Assembly: GCA_025453995.1 (NCBI GenBank)
Contig: JALOPH010000006.1
Coordinates: 1 to 33,459 of the forward strand
Reading direction: 5' to 3'
DNA from: Desulfobacterales bacterium
GTDB taxonomy: Bacteria > Desulfobacterota > Desulfobacteria > Desulfobacterales > Desulfosalsimonadaceae
Length of the DNA stretch: 33,459 nucleotides
In this document: positions 10,190 through 17,598 of the stretch, piece by piece
How the letters are laid out: each line of letters starts with the position of its first letter
Position numbering within the stretch: position 1 is the first letter of the stretch
Notes under the pieces: generated by a model
The model's database searches: none
Told to the model about the DNA's origin: nothing
Seen by the model: only the letters and a program-made list of their open reading frames with translations
Position numbers and translations under genes: made by a program

Positions 10190-10358
10190 TTAACTCTTTC
10201 CAGAATCATCCCGCTCCTTGAAAACCTCTTTTGCAGCGTAAAGCCCGTTTAAAGCAGCGGGAAACCCGGCATAAACGGCAATCTACATGAGGACTTCAAC
10301 CACTTCCTGACGGGTGCAGCCGATGTTGAGCGCGGCGTTGATGTTAAACTTTTCAGGA
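10190..10358 (-). pseudogene. Carboxymuconolactone decarboxylase-like gene, 3' fragment with internal stop
   Basis: The minus strand encodes KFNINAALNIGCTRQEVVEVLM, stop, [21 protein letters not shown] and KERDDSGKS, closely following the C-terminal half of CMD/AhpD-fold proteins. The in-frame TAG (10283-10285) replaces a codon that is usually Gln in this motif. The N-terminal half with the CxxC motif is missing, and the fragment begins inside the 3' end of the BrnA-like gene. The gene is dead. Confidence 0.7.
10192..10248. repeat. Direct repeat copy A (CMD gene tail)
   Basis: A 57-bp segment repeated at 10899-10955 in the same orientation with about 5 mismatches and no gaps. It encodes the end of the CMD-like protein. 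Together the two copies bracket the BrnT/BrnA module. Confidence 0.8.
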
Positions 10359-10577
10359 TGCTTTTTTCAACCTCTCCGCCACCCATACTTTGATGATCGA
10401 TTGTCTCGGCACGCCGAGGCGTTTTGCTTCCTTGTCTAACTGCCGGATCATCCACAAAGGAAAATCCACATTGACGCGTTTCTGTTCCTGTTGGGGTCTT
10501 TTGGCTTTTGAAATATCGATATATTGGGAAATGTCTTCATTATTATTAAATTTTTTATCAAATTCTTTAGCTTTCAT
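10353..10577 (-). CDS. brnA: BrnA-like antitoxin (ribbon-helix-helix DNA-binding), 74 aa
   Basis: Antitoxin that neutralises BrnT and represses the operon. The C-terminal half, KRVNVDFPLWMIRQLDKEAK then RLGVPRQSIIKVWVAERL, is an RHH fold: a short strand followed by two helices. The N-terminal half (MKAKEFDKKFNNNEDISQYI) binds toxin in the family. It overlaps the 3' end of brnT by 11 nt, the usual toxin-first order of BrnTA modules. The stop lies at the breakpoint with the CMD relic. Confidence 0.85.
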   Translation of the reverse strand: MKAKEFDKKFNNNEDISQYIDISKAKRPQQEQKRVNVDFPLWMIRQLDKEAKRLGVPRQSIIKVWVAERLKKAS

Positions 10578-10827
10578 ATAGTTCGATCTCCTCTTTTCTT
10601 GATCGTCTTACGGAAGTAATTCTGATACAGTCTCCCCGATAGGTGATGACGCCAGACCAATGCATATCCCTAATTTTACCAATCACCAAAAATCGGTTTT
10701 CATCAACAGTCTTGGCCGGAATTTCAATAAAATTCGTATCGCTCCATAAAGCCTGCGCTTGGATAAAATCAATTCCATGCTTCTGCATATTGATCAGACT
10801 TTTTTCAGGGTCAAATTCAAATCTCAT
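10567..10827 (-). CDS. brnT: BrnT family toxin (ribonuclease), 86 aa
   Basis: Type II toxin with a RelE-like ribonuclease fold. Diagnostic features are MRFEFDPEKSLINMQKHGIDF at the N-terminus, DENRFLVIGKI, the WSGVITYRGDCIRITSVRRSRKEE core with its Arg cluster, and about 86 residues. All expected regions are intact, so the toxin is probably active. No Shine-Dalgarno is evident close to the ATG; TATACT lies just upstream, which may be the -10 of a nearly leaderless transcript. Confidence 0.88.
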   Translation of the reverse strand: MRFEFDPEKSLINMQKHGIDFIQAQALWSDTNFIEIPAKTVDENRFLVIGKIRDMHWSGVITYRGDCIRITSVRRSRKEEIELYES

Positions 10828-10866
10828 AGTATAATAAGTATACCTTTTAAATATATTTATTCAATA

Positions 10867-10955
10867 TTATTTATATAGAAGAGCGAGGGATGATTTTGAA
10901 CTCTTCCCCGAATCATCCCGCTCTTTGAAAACCTCTTTTGCAGCATAAAGACCGT
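10867..10955 (-). pseudogene. Second copy of the CMD-like gene tail
   Basis: The minus strand reads [20 protein letters not shown] then SSLALLYK and a stop at 10867-10869. It matches the first fragment over the 57-bp repeat, then diverges. Nothing of the rest of the CMD gene precedes it. Confidence 0.6.
10899..10955. repeat. Direct repeat copy B (CMD gene tail)
   Basis: Second copy of the 57-bp repeat at 10192-10248, offset 707 bp, same orientation. Confidence 0.8.
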
Positions 10956-11106
10956 GTAGAAAAATTGAGGACGCTTCTTACCCGGATTGGGACGCCAAAC
11001 TTTATGTGGCCTCAAAAAAAAATGGCCTAATCAAAGAAAAGGCCATATCCTGGGGTGGAGCGAAAAGGAATCCAAAGAACAGCAAAGCGCTTTTTAAATT
11101 CACACA

Positions 11107-11442
11107 TCATGCGAAGTTAAGAATCATGCTATCATCCGGCATATAGGTTTTATATGGCAGACCCGATTCTCTGGCAATATATCCCGGTACCGCAATGCCT
11201 GATTCGTACTGGGCGTAATCCACAAAGGTTCTTCCGTCAATGAGCACCTTCATCCCGCTCACCGGGTTTTTCAATGGAACGATGGCTTGGACGTGATTGA
11301 ATTTCTCCTTTAGATCGGCAAATCCGAGCGTCTCCGCCATATGGCCGATATTTATTTCACGATAGTAACGTGAATTTTCAAGAATGCTGTCCTTATATGT
11401 TTCACTGATTTTGTTAATAACTGTTTTCAGATTCTTTTCCAT
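11107..11442 (-). CDS. Uncharacterised cytoplasmic protein, 111 aa
   Basis: I do not recognise a domain. The start at 11442 is chosen because AGGAGG lies 10 nt before this ATG; a longer reading to 11505 has no ribosome site. The protein (MEKNLKTVINKISETYKDSI at the N-terminus, then an alpha/beta-looking half with MKVLIDGRTFVDYAQYESGI) has no Cys, no membrane segment and no signal. It stands alone, divergent from the leader RNA and cytochrome gene. Confidence 0.7.
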   Translation of the reverse strand: MEKNLKTVINKISETYKDSILENSRYYREINIGHMAETLGFADLKEKFNHVQAIVPLKNPVSGMKVLIDGRTFVDYAQYESGIAVPGYIARESGLPYKTYMPDDSMILNFA

Positions 11443-11533
11443 AGGTTCAAACCTCCTCAGCATCCCGTCTGTTTTACAATCTATCGAGTTCACGGGATAA
11501 AGCACTCGAATCGATTAAAATCACATATAGACT

Positions 11534-11539
11534 TATAAT
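11534..11539 (+). promoter_or_regulatory. -10 element of a candidate leader RNA
   Basis: Perfect TATAAT (11534-11539) with a poor -35 (TCGATT, 11511-11516, 17-nt spacer). Predicted transcript start near 11546. Confidence 0.4.
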
Positions 11540-11545
11540 AAGTTG

Positions 11546-11732
11546 CTTTCAGCGCCTGTCAAATTGCGACAGACTCTTAAAAGCTACGGATCCCCCTTGT
11601 CATTATTTTTCAAAGAAATCAGCTTTGCATTTTTACTCTTACTCCTTTTCGTCAAAACAGAACTGAACGGGAATCGCTTTTTTGGAATTCAATCAATTGC
11701 GATTCCCGCACCCGGGGCTGCCCCGTTTTTTT
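11546..11732 (+). ncRNA. Candidate structured leader or small RNA ending in an intrinsic terminator
   Basis: About 187 nt between a TATAAT box and a strong terminator, with a 5-bp hairpin (11556-11560 with 11568-11572), a possible 6-bp long-range pair (AAAGCT near 11580-11585 with AGCTTT near 11631-11636), and a perfect 10-bp hairpin (11668-11677 with 11699-11708) just before the terminator. The block AAAAGCTACGGATC (11579-11592), preceded by GTCAAA, weakly resembles the GEMM-I (c-di-GMP/cGAMP) riboswitch core, but other core parts are missing. It ends 97 nt before the cytochrome-rhodanese gene, so it may be an attenuator-type leader or a separate sRNA. An AUG-initiated frame across 11543-11827 is not convincing as protein. 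Confidence 0.4.
11713..11732 (+). terminator. Rho-independent terminator upstream of the cytochrome gene
   Basis: CGGGG-CTG-CCCCG stem (11713-11725) followed by seven T (11726-11732). It lies in front of, not behind, the plus-strand cytochrome gene and has no supported plus-strand gene before it, hence the leader-RNA proposal. Confidence 0.75.
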
Positions 11733-11828
11733 CTGGCTTATTCTACTTTTTTAAGGCAATAGTAATAAGAATATTTCACAACCCTCCCCAAATCATTCGG
11801 TTTAATCCATTTTATAAGGAAGTTTAAA

Positions 11829-12950
11829 ATGACATCCCAAAACCGCTCCCGGGTTTTGATAATCGGAACCCTGATTTTTTCAGTAATTATTTTCCTATCA
11901 TCACAAATAAGCTGTCTCGCCCTCGATCCGATAGCAATAAAAACCACAGCTCCCGCCATTTCGGAAAAGGGTTCGGCGCTGTATCAGGCATACTGTTCCA
12001 TGTGCCACGGCATTAATGGCGAGGGATATCTTGCCGATGAAGCCAGCGCCCTTTCCAACCAGGATTTTCTGGTCAGCGCCACCGATGAGTATATCCTCCA
12101 GGGAATCCTCAGAGGAAGGCCCGGCACGCCGATGTCAGCCTGGGATAAGGAAAAAGGGGGGCCTTTAACAAAAGAAAACGCTTCAGAAATTCTGATTTTC
12201 ATACGGGCATGGCAGAAAGAACCTTCTGTAGATGTGAGCCAGGTGATTGTCGCGGGGGATTCAAAAGCCGGGGAAGATATTTATCAACGCTGGTGCGCGG
12301 CATGCCACGGAAAATACGGCGCGGGCGGGAATGCCATCAAATTAAACAACCCGGTGTTTCAGGAAACGGCCAGTGACGGGTTCATCCGGTATGCGGTTGA
12401 AAACGGACGACGCCAAACACCCATGGCCCCGTATAAAAAAATTCTAAACAATCAGCAGATCGATGATGTTGTGTGTTATACCCGAACCTTAAAGACAACA
12501 ACGCCGCTGATCGAAACCGTCGCTGTGGATGCCGGGGAATTATCCAAGACAATCCGGGACAGGGGAGTGCTCAACCCCGGAAGCACTCCGGCAAGCTTTT
12601 CACTCATAAAAAATCTTTACGTGCCGGCCGATGATGTGTTTGCCGCATATACGGCAGGCCGGTCTTTCATCATCATCGACGCCCGGCCCCAAAGTGACTA
12701 CCTCCGGTCCCACATCAAGGGCGCCATATCCATTCCCTTTTACGATATTGACGGGGCTGTGGGCCTGCTGCCCAAAGACCTGTGGATCATCTTCTATTGC
12801 GTCTGCCCCCACGCCCTGTCCGGAAAAGCGGCCGATGCCCTCAAAGCAGCAGGTTATGACAAGGTCGCGGTTCTGGATGAAGGATTTTTCTTCTGGCAGA
12901 ATAAAGGATATCCATCCGAAAGCAGCGGCAACGCAAAGATTTCAAAATAA
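11829..12950 (+). CDS. Periplasmic diheme cytochrome c-rhodanese fusion, 373 aa
   Basis: Exported electron-transfer/sulfur protein. An N-terminal signal segment (residues 8-30) is followed by two class I cytochrome c domains: heme motif CSMCH (Cys56, Cys59, His60) with likely axial Met102, and CAACH (Cys156, Cys159, His160) with likely axial Met199. The C-terminal rhodanese domain (about 262-365) has the signature IIIDARPQSDYLRSHIKGAI and an active-site loop YCVCPHALSG carrying Cys324 and Cys326. Rhodanese domains transfer sulfane sulfur through a cysteine persulfide; linking this to two hemes suggests oxidation or sensing of sulfane sulfur in the periplasm (inference). AAGGAAG precedes the ATG. 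A terminator-bearing leader lies upstream and no operon partner is evident; the next gene is convergent. Confidence 0.88.
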   Translation: MTSQNRSRVLIIGTLIFSVIIFLSSQISCLALDPIAIKTTAPAISEKGSALYQAYCSMCHGINGEGYLADEASALSNQDFLVSATDEYILQGILRGRPGTPMSAWDKEKGGPLTKENASEILIFIRAWQKEPSVDVSQVIVAGDSKAGEDIYQRWCAACHGKYGAGGNAIKLNNPVFQETASDGFIRYAVENGRRQTPMAPYKKILNNQQIDDVVCYTRTLKTTTPLIETVAVDAGELSKTIRDRGVLNPGSTPASFSLIKNLYVPADDVFAAYTAGRSFIIIDARPQSDYLRSHIKGAISIPFYDIDGAVGLLPKDLWIIFYCVCPHALSGKAADALKAAGYDKVAVLDEGFFFWQNKGYPSESSGNAKISK

Positions 12951-12975
12951 TGGATCGGCTTCCTAAAAGAAAAAT

Positions 12976-14667
12976 CTATTTCGCAAATATCTCACCGAAT
13001 CTGTCTCCGGGCTCAGCCGCACCATAGATTTCGTGTATCGTCAAGGGATAATTTCCCTCGAAATGATTAAGGAAAGGGGTCCATTGGATGATTGGCGTTT
13101 CTGACATGGAGTTATTGTTTCTGACAACGGCAACGGCGCCTGCATCGGTTATTTGAAGGACATTGTGGTTGTAGGGAATGTCGTAACAGGGTATTCCGAC
13201 TGCCAGATCCATGACATCCCGGCCTTCAAAGTCGTCAGCCGCCAATGCATACCCTGTTTTGGCTGAACCATATTGCCACTGATCGCTGAAATTAAGCCCA
13301 GGCAATAAATATTCATTGAGATATGCCGTAAAAGTTTGAAGTCCGGTTTTGCTGCCATAACGTATTTTCACTCCTCCGCTGAAGCTGTTTAGGTAGTTCA
13401 TTGCGAAGTCCTCGAATCCATCATTGTCAAGATCAGCGCTTGCGAAGCACGCACTCCATCCGTAAAATTCCTGCGTCTTTTTTGACGAGAGCCTCTTGGG
13501 CGTTCCATAAATGACATGCACGGTGCGGTCGCCAGGAGCGCCCACCAACAATTCATCGCAAAGGTCTCCGTTGAAGTCTCCGCTTCCCAGAACGTTTCCA
13601 TATAAATCTCCGTCCTGAGCCTTGTTATTTCCGCCATCGGTGATTTGAGTCCAGACCTGGTTACCGTCTGCAATGAGCCCTTGATCTTTCCTGCCGTAAA
13701 TCACGCTGACCGCGCCAAACGACTGATAATCGACACCTTCTTCTTTGGGGGCGCCTACCGCGAGATCAGATGTTCCATCGCCGTTAAAATCCCCTGCAGC
13801 AAGCGCAGAACCGAATTGATCACGGTACTCGCTTTTCTCCCGAAGTCCGTTAAAACCCTGCCGCCAGAGCTGAAGTCTCGTCATCCCGAAACGGGACCCA
13901 TACCAAACCAATACCGCGCCTCGCCCAGTTCCGGGTGTCATCGTATCGCCGGCAGCGTCAGGTGCGCCGACAGCAATGTCGGCGTATTCATCAGCGTCAA
14001 AGTTCCCTGCGGCGATCGATATGCCAAACAAGCTTCTTTTGCGCATCCAATGAAACCAGGAGAGAAAGGAGGAATTTGATCCGGATAATCCATCTGGTCC
14101 GCCAGAAAAAATCACCACATCCCCGCCGCCTGGAATATCTGGTTGATCGCAATACGGGACTCCGACAGCCAGGTCTGAGTATCCGTCGCCGTTAAAATCA
14201 CCGGCCGCGAGCGCCCTGCCGAATTGCGCTCCCTTCTGCACGATCCCTGGAACACCTTTTGTGTTCTGGGTAAAAAATTTGTTATTAATTCCGGTTAAAC
14301 CATCCGCCGATCCATAGATGATATTGACGGCGCCGGCGTCTGCAGTCTTTCCCACATCCTCATAAGGAACGCCGACGGCTAAATCCGCATAGCCGTCAGC
14401 GTTGAAATCGATATGAGGTTTTGCTTCCAGTTTATTAGATGCAAAAAAAGTCAGACCTGCAAGAATTCCGAATATTGTTCGTATGGTTTTATTTCTTAAA
14501 GATTCGGTCGTCATGAACGCAGCCAACGCTTTGATAAACGACCGTATTCTAAAGACATCAACTGTCGTTTTCAAAAGTTTTTGCTGTCTTTGTGAGATCA
14601 CGCGCTGCGCATCAATATTTTCAACAATAGTCTCTTTGCGGGATTGATTCGGGAAGTTGATATGCAT
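12976..14667 (-). CDS. FG-GAP (integrin-alpha-like) seven-bladed propeller protein, 563 aa
   Basis: Exported beta-propeller protein. Seven FG-GAP calcium-binding repeats can be followed: DFNADGYADLAVGVP, DFNGDGYSDLAVGVP, NFDADEYADIAVGAP, DFNGDGTSDLAVGAP, DFNGDLCDELLVGAP, DLDNDGFEDFAMNYL and DFEGRDVMDLAVGIP, giving one full propeller. Between them are AGAVNIIYGS-type strands. Unusually, about 51 charged residues precede a secretion-like hydrophobic stretch (TIFGILAGLTFFASNKLEA, about 64-82), so the true start could be the internal Met52. However, the strong AGGAGG ribosome site belongs to the ATG at 14667. Such proteins bind ligands or partner proteins at the cell surface; the exact role is unknown. 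Convergent with the cytochrome-rhodanese gene (25-bp gap). Confidence 0.85.
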   Translation of the reverse strand: MHINFPNQSRKETIVENIDAQRVISQRQQKLLKTTVDVFRIRSFIKALAAFMTTESLRNKTIRTIFGILAGLTFFASNKLEAKPHIDFNADGYADLAVGVPYEDVGKTADAGAVNIIYGSADGLTGINNKFFTQNTKGVPGIVQKGAQFGRALAAGDFNGDGYSDLAVGVPYCDQPDIPGGGDVVIFSGGPDGLSGSNSSFLSWFHWMRKRSLFGISIAAGNFDADEYADIAVGAPDAAGDTMTPGTGRGAVLVWYGSRFGMTRLQLWRQGFNGLREKSEYRDQFGSALAAGDFNGDGTSDLAVGAPKEEGVDYQSFGAVSVIYGRKDQGLIADGNQVWTQITDGGNNKAQDGDLYGNVLGSGDFNGDLCDELLVGAPGDRTVHVIYGTPKRLSSKKTQEFYGWSACFASADLDNDGFEDFAMNYLNSFSGGVKIRYGSKTGLQTFTAYLNEYLLPGLNFSDQWQYGSAKTGYALAADDFEGRDVMDLAVGIPCYDIPYNHNVLQITDAGAVAVVRNNNSMSETPIIQWTPFLNHFEGNYPLTIHEIYGAAEPGDRFGEIFAK

Positions 14668-15259
14668 CTTTTTCCTCCTGTTGATTGGTGTTTGACCCAG
14701 AAAGTCTTCAGTCTCTGTTGAGCTTGTAAATCACCTCCAGGCTCATGTCCGGCTGTCTGCCGCCAAGATGTGCAGAACGGGAATCTGGTTGGTCTGTGAT
14801 CCGCTGATCGTTACCCCTAAAAGAATCTTGACGTCGAATCTGCCGCGCGTATGGCGTCTGCGGCACCGTGAAAATAAAAGGTTCGTGAGAAAAAAATGGA
14901 ACCAGAAAAAGCAAATCAGCTTTTCATAGTTCAGTGGCGGAATGAGGAAATGGATGAGTATGAGTTTTCCAAGAATTTTTTTATTGCATGAATTGGTTTG
15001 TATGTCAATTTTTTCGACCAAGATATACTAATTGGTAAAAATTAGCTGATCTTAAACAATCCCCAAAATTAAATCAAAAGCAACTGAGCATCTGATTATA
15101 TAATTTTGAATTTATTTATTATTTTTTAAATTATTGCATTTTCGGATATCATGGTTAATATTTACGCATGATTTAGAACGAATTTTTTCTATCTCTGACC
15201 TTGATACAGTTTGATTCAAACTGAGCTTTGAAGATTTTATTGGTTGAAAGGACACTATT
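14668..15259. other. 592-bp intergenic region without a supported gene
   Basis: The left part (14700-14870) is GC-rich and on the minus strand contains protein-like stretches in two frames (KILLGVTISGSQTNQIPVLH, and MSLEVIYKLNRD before a stop at 14708-14710), possibly a decayed gene, but I cannot name a family. The right part is AT-rich. It holds a promoter-like TTGCAT (15134-15139), 16-nt spacer, TAATAT (15156-15161) for the gene at 15260, and a 7-bp hairpin at 15207-15223. Confidence 0.4.
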
Positions 15260-16045
15260 ATGAATAATTTATTAAAGATACTGTTGATATCGATATCTGC
15301 AAGTGCGACCGCCTGTTCTTTATACTTTACCATCCCCTTTCAGGCGTATCAGATGTCCAAAGGGTTGCAAGTCGGCACACCCGCACTGCCGTATTATGCG
15401 TATTCGAAAACCTCGCTTGAAGTCATCAATGATGAATTCAAAAAAGCCAATGCAAAGGTGACCCTTGAGGATACTTACACTTACGCATACGGCAAATCCT
15501 TCAAGGGGCTTCCACCTGACGGGGACACGGGGCAGGAGTTCAAGGAGATGTCCACTGCATCCCGATATCTTCAGAATATACTGAAATCCAAGGGCGTGGC
15601 GGACGCCGACAATTATTTCATGACCAGCATTGATTCAGCGCGGTCTTTTGGATTTACGCTGATTGCGGCTGTTTATCGACCGGATGAAACGCTCATCGTG
15701 TTTGATAAGTTCGGCGCATCCAGCGAGAACACCCTGACCTGCGATGATCCGCCTTATTATCAGCCCTACCGGTTCGATTGCAGGGGAAAGCCTCTGGACA
15801 TCGTATATGAATGGGCTGCGGTGCCCAATGACTGCTTTGACAAGCAGGGGCATCAGGCCATCCTGCTGACGTTGACAGCCGGCAAAATTCTGGAGAAAAA
15901 TCCGAAGACCAATTACTGGGAAGCGGAAAGAAAGTGGATCGCCGGCAATTATAAATCCGTGGTCATTGATCAGGACTACATGGTCTGCCGGGAACTGGGG
16001 ATTGAAACAGGATACACCCAGCAGAAAAACGTGTTCACCAACTAA
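15260..16045 (+). CDS. Exported protein of unknown function, 261 aa
   Basis: Start MNNLLKILLISISASATACS with a signal segment of about 18 residues; Cys19 could be lipidated, but the lipobox (ATAC) is weak. The mature part is soluble, with PYYAYSKTSLEVINDEFKKA, a YAYGKSFKGLPPDGDTG loop and a strand-like core (SARSFGFTLIAAVYRPDETLIVFDKFG). Four further cysteines in TCDDPP, DCRGK, NDCFDK and MVCREL could form two disulfides in the periplasm. GAAAGGA precedes the ATG. I recognise no family. The downstream EVE-domain gene starts 25 nt later, so the two may be co-transcribed. Confidence 0.75.
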   Translation: MNNLLKILLISISASATACSLYFTIPFQAYQMSKGLQVGTPALPYYAYSKTSLEVINDEFKKANAKVTLEDTYTYAYGKSFKGLPPDGDTGQEFKEMSTASRYLQNILKSKGVADADNYFMTSIDSARSFGFTLIAAVYRPDETLIVFDKFGASSENTLTCDDPPYYQPYRFDCRGKPLDIVYEWAAVPNDCFDKQGHQAILLTLTAGKILEKNPKTNYWEAERKWIAGNYKSVVIDQDYMVCRELGIETGYTQQKNVFTN

Positions 16046-16069
16046 CCGGCTTGAACCCGGAGAGAAACA

Positions 16070-16564
16070 GTGCTGCAAAAACAATCACGACATTACTGGC
16101 TTCTGAAATCCGAACCTTCCTGCTTTTCAATCGACGACCTGAAGCGATCACCCAAAAAGATCGCTTCATGGGACGGAGTCCGGAACTTTCAAGCCCGCAA
16201 TCTGCTCCGGGACCAGATAAAACCGGGCGACGGCGTTCTTTTTTATCACAGCAGCATCAGGGAGCCTGCTATCGCGGGGCTGGCGAAGGTGGTCAGCGAC
16301 GGGTATCCGGACGCAACAGCCCTTGATCCGAAATCCGAGCACTTCGACCCAAAAGCCCGGCCGGATCATCCCATCTGGTTCATGGTGGATATCCAATATA
16401 TCACCGGCATCGATCCGCCCATCACCCGTGAGACCCTGAGATTTCATCCGGATCTGATGGATATGGATGTGTTGATAAAAGGCAACCGTCTCTCGGTCCA
16501 GCCGGTTACGCCGAAACAATGGAAGGCAGTTTTGAATATTGCCGGCATATTCGATCCGTTGTAA
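16070..16564 (+). CDS. EVE domain-containing protein, 164 aa
   Basis: The EVE domain belongs to the PUA/YTH-like superfamily and is thought to read modified nucleobases in DNA or RNA. Signature elements are HYWLLKSEPSCFSIDDL, SWDGVRNFQARNLLR, IKPGDGVLFYHSS, EPAIAGLAKVVSDGYPD and WFMVDIQYI, and the length fits single-domain members. It starts at GTG (16070) with GGAGAG 7 nt upstream; no ATG gives the conserved N-terminus. It sits alone without a nuclease partner, so a role in restriction is not suggested here. Confidence 0.92.
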   Translation: MLQKQSRHYWLLKSEPSCFSIDDLKRSPKKIASWDGVRNFQARNLLRDQIKPGDGVLFYHSSIREPAIAGLAKVVSDGYPDATALDPKSEHFDPKARPDHPIWFMVDIQYITGIDPPITRETLRFHPDLMDMDVLIKGNRLSVQPVTPKQWKAVLNIAGIFDPL

Positions 16565-16617
16565 CTATTGAGCTATTTTCGGATTCATTTAATTTTCAAG
16601 ATCAGGCGGTTGAACCT

Positions 16618-17598
16618 ATGACAAGCAAAGTTTTACTGACCGGCGCCACCGGCTTTATCGGCAAGCGGCTGTTATATAAACTTGATGAAAACGGGCATCA
16701 GGTCCGCTGCCTGGTACGTCCGCCGGAAAAGCTTACTCTCCCCCGACCGTTATCCCATGAACCTGAGATCTTCTATGGAGACCTTCTTAAGCCTGAAACG
16801 TTAAAGGAAGCGCTCAGTGGCATGGACGCCGCCTATTACCTGGTGCATTCCATGGGAGGACGCAGTATCCGGCAGACCCATGCATTTGAAGAAAAAGACC
16901 GGGCAGCGGCTAAAAATTTCCTCTCTGCCGCCGACAGCGTCGGACTCTCAAGGATGTTTTATCTCGGCGGCCTGGGCGATGTCTCCGACAACCTTTCCCA
17001 CCACCTCTCCAGCCGGCAGGAAGTCGGCCGGATTTTGCAGTCCGGCAGGGTCAAAACAACCGTGCTTAGGGCCGCGGTCATCGTGGGCGCCGGAGGGGCC
17101 GCTTTTGAAATTATCCGGTATCTGGTGGAACGTTTGCCGGTGATGCTCTGCCCCAAATGGGTCTACACGATGTCCCAGCCCATTGCCATTGACGATGTGC
17201 TGGCGTATTTGGCGGGATGCCTTGAAAATCCTCAGACTTCAGGCTTATCCCTGGATATCGGCGGGCCGCAAATCGTCAGTTATGCGGATCTGATGCGGAT
17301 GTACGCGAAGGTGCGCGGGTTGAAACGCCTGATTATCGGGATCCCCTTTGTTTCGCCGAGATTGTCGGCCTACTGGGTCAACCTGATCACCCCGGTGCCG
17401 GCAGGGATCGTCTTTCCCCTGGCCGAAGGACTTCGCAACAAGGCGATATGCCGGGAAAACCGCATCCGTGAACTGATCCCGGCGCGGCTCCTGTCCATGG
17501 AACAGGCCATCTGCAACGCCCTGGCCGAGGAAGAAGAAGGCCCGGGAAAATTATTGTCCCGTCAATCCTGCTTTCTTCCGGAGATTGAATCCAGATGA
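16618..17598 (+). CDS. NAD(P)-binding SDR-family protein (YbjT/NDUFA9-like), 326 aa
   Basis: Atypical/extended short-chain dehydrogenase with an N-terminal Rossmann motif (LLTGATGFIGKRLL, GxxGxxG), an acidic strand end (YGDLLKPETL) and AAYYLVHSM near the cofactor. The usual YxxxK catalytic pair is not evident, as in the NDUFA9/YbjT-type atypical SDRs that serve as cofactor-binding or regulatory proteins. Start chosen at 16618 (MTSKVLL); a longer reading begins inside the EVE gene. The stop overlaps the start of the SRPBCC gene by 4 nt (ATGA), showing translational coupling. In related proteins an SRPBCC-like domain is often fused behind the SDR domain, so the two products probably act together. 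Confidence 0.85.
   Translation: MTSKVLLTGATGFIGKRLLYKLDENGHQVRCLVRPPEKLTLPRPLSHEPEIFYGDLLKPETLKEALSGMDAAYYLVHSMGGRSIRQTHAFEEKDRAAAKNFLSAADSVGLSRMFYLGGLGDVSDNLSHHLSSRQEVGRILQSGRVKTTVLRAAVIVGAGGAAFEIIRYLVERLPVMLCPKWVYTMSQPIAIDDVLAYLAGCLENPQTSGLSLDIGGPQIVSYADLMRMYAKVRGLKRLIIGIPFVSPRLSAYWVNLITPVPAGIVFPLAEGLRNKAICRENRIRELIPARLLSMEQAICNALAEEEEGPGKLLSRQSCFLPEIESR

Noticed and set aside
10949-11146. Plus-strand frame with protein-like sequence (SYPDWDAKLYVASKKNG, WGGAKRNPKNSKALFKF)
   Set aside because: No start codon or ribosome site, overlaps the end of the gene at 11107, and I recognise no family; at most a fragment of an unknown gene.
11543-11827. 94-codon open frame before the cytochrome gene
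   Set aside because: No ribosome site, odd Phe-rich composition, and it runs through a hairpin and terminator; an RNA leader is more likely.
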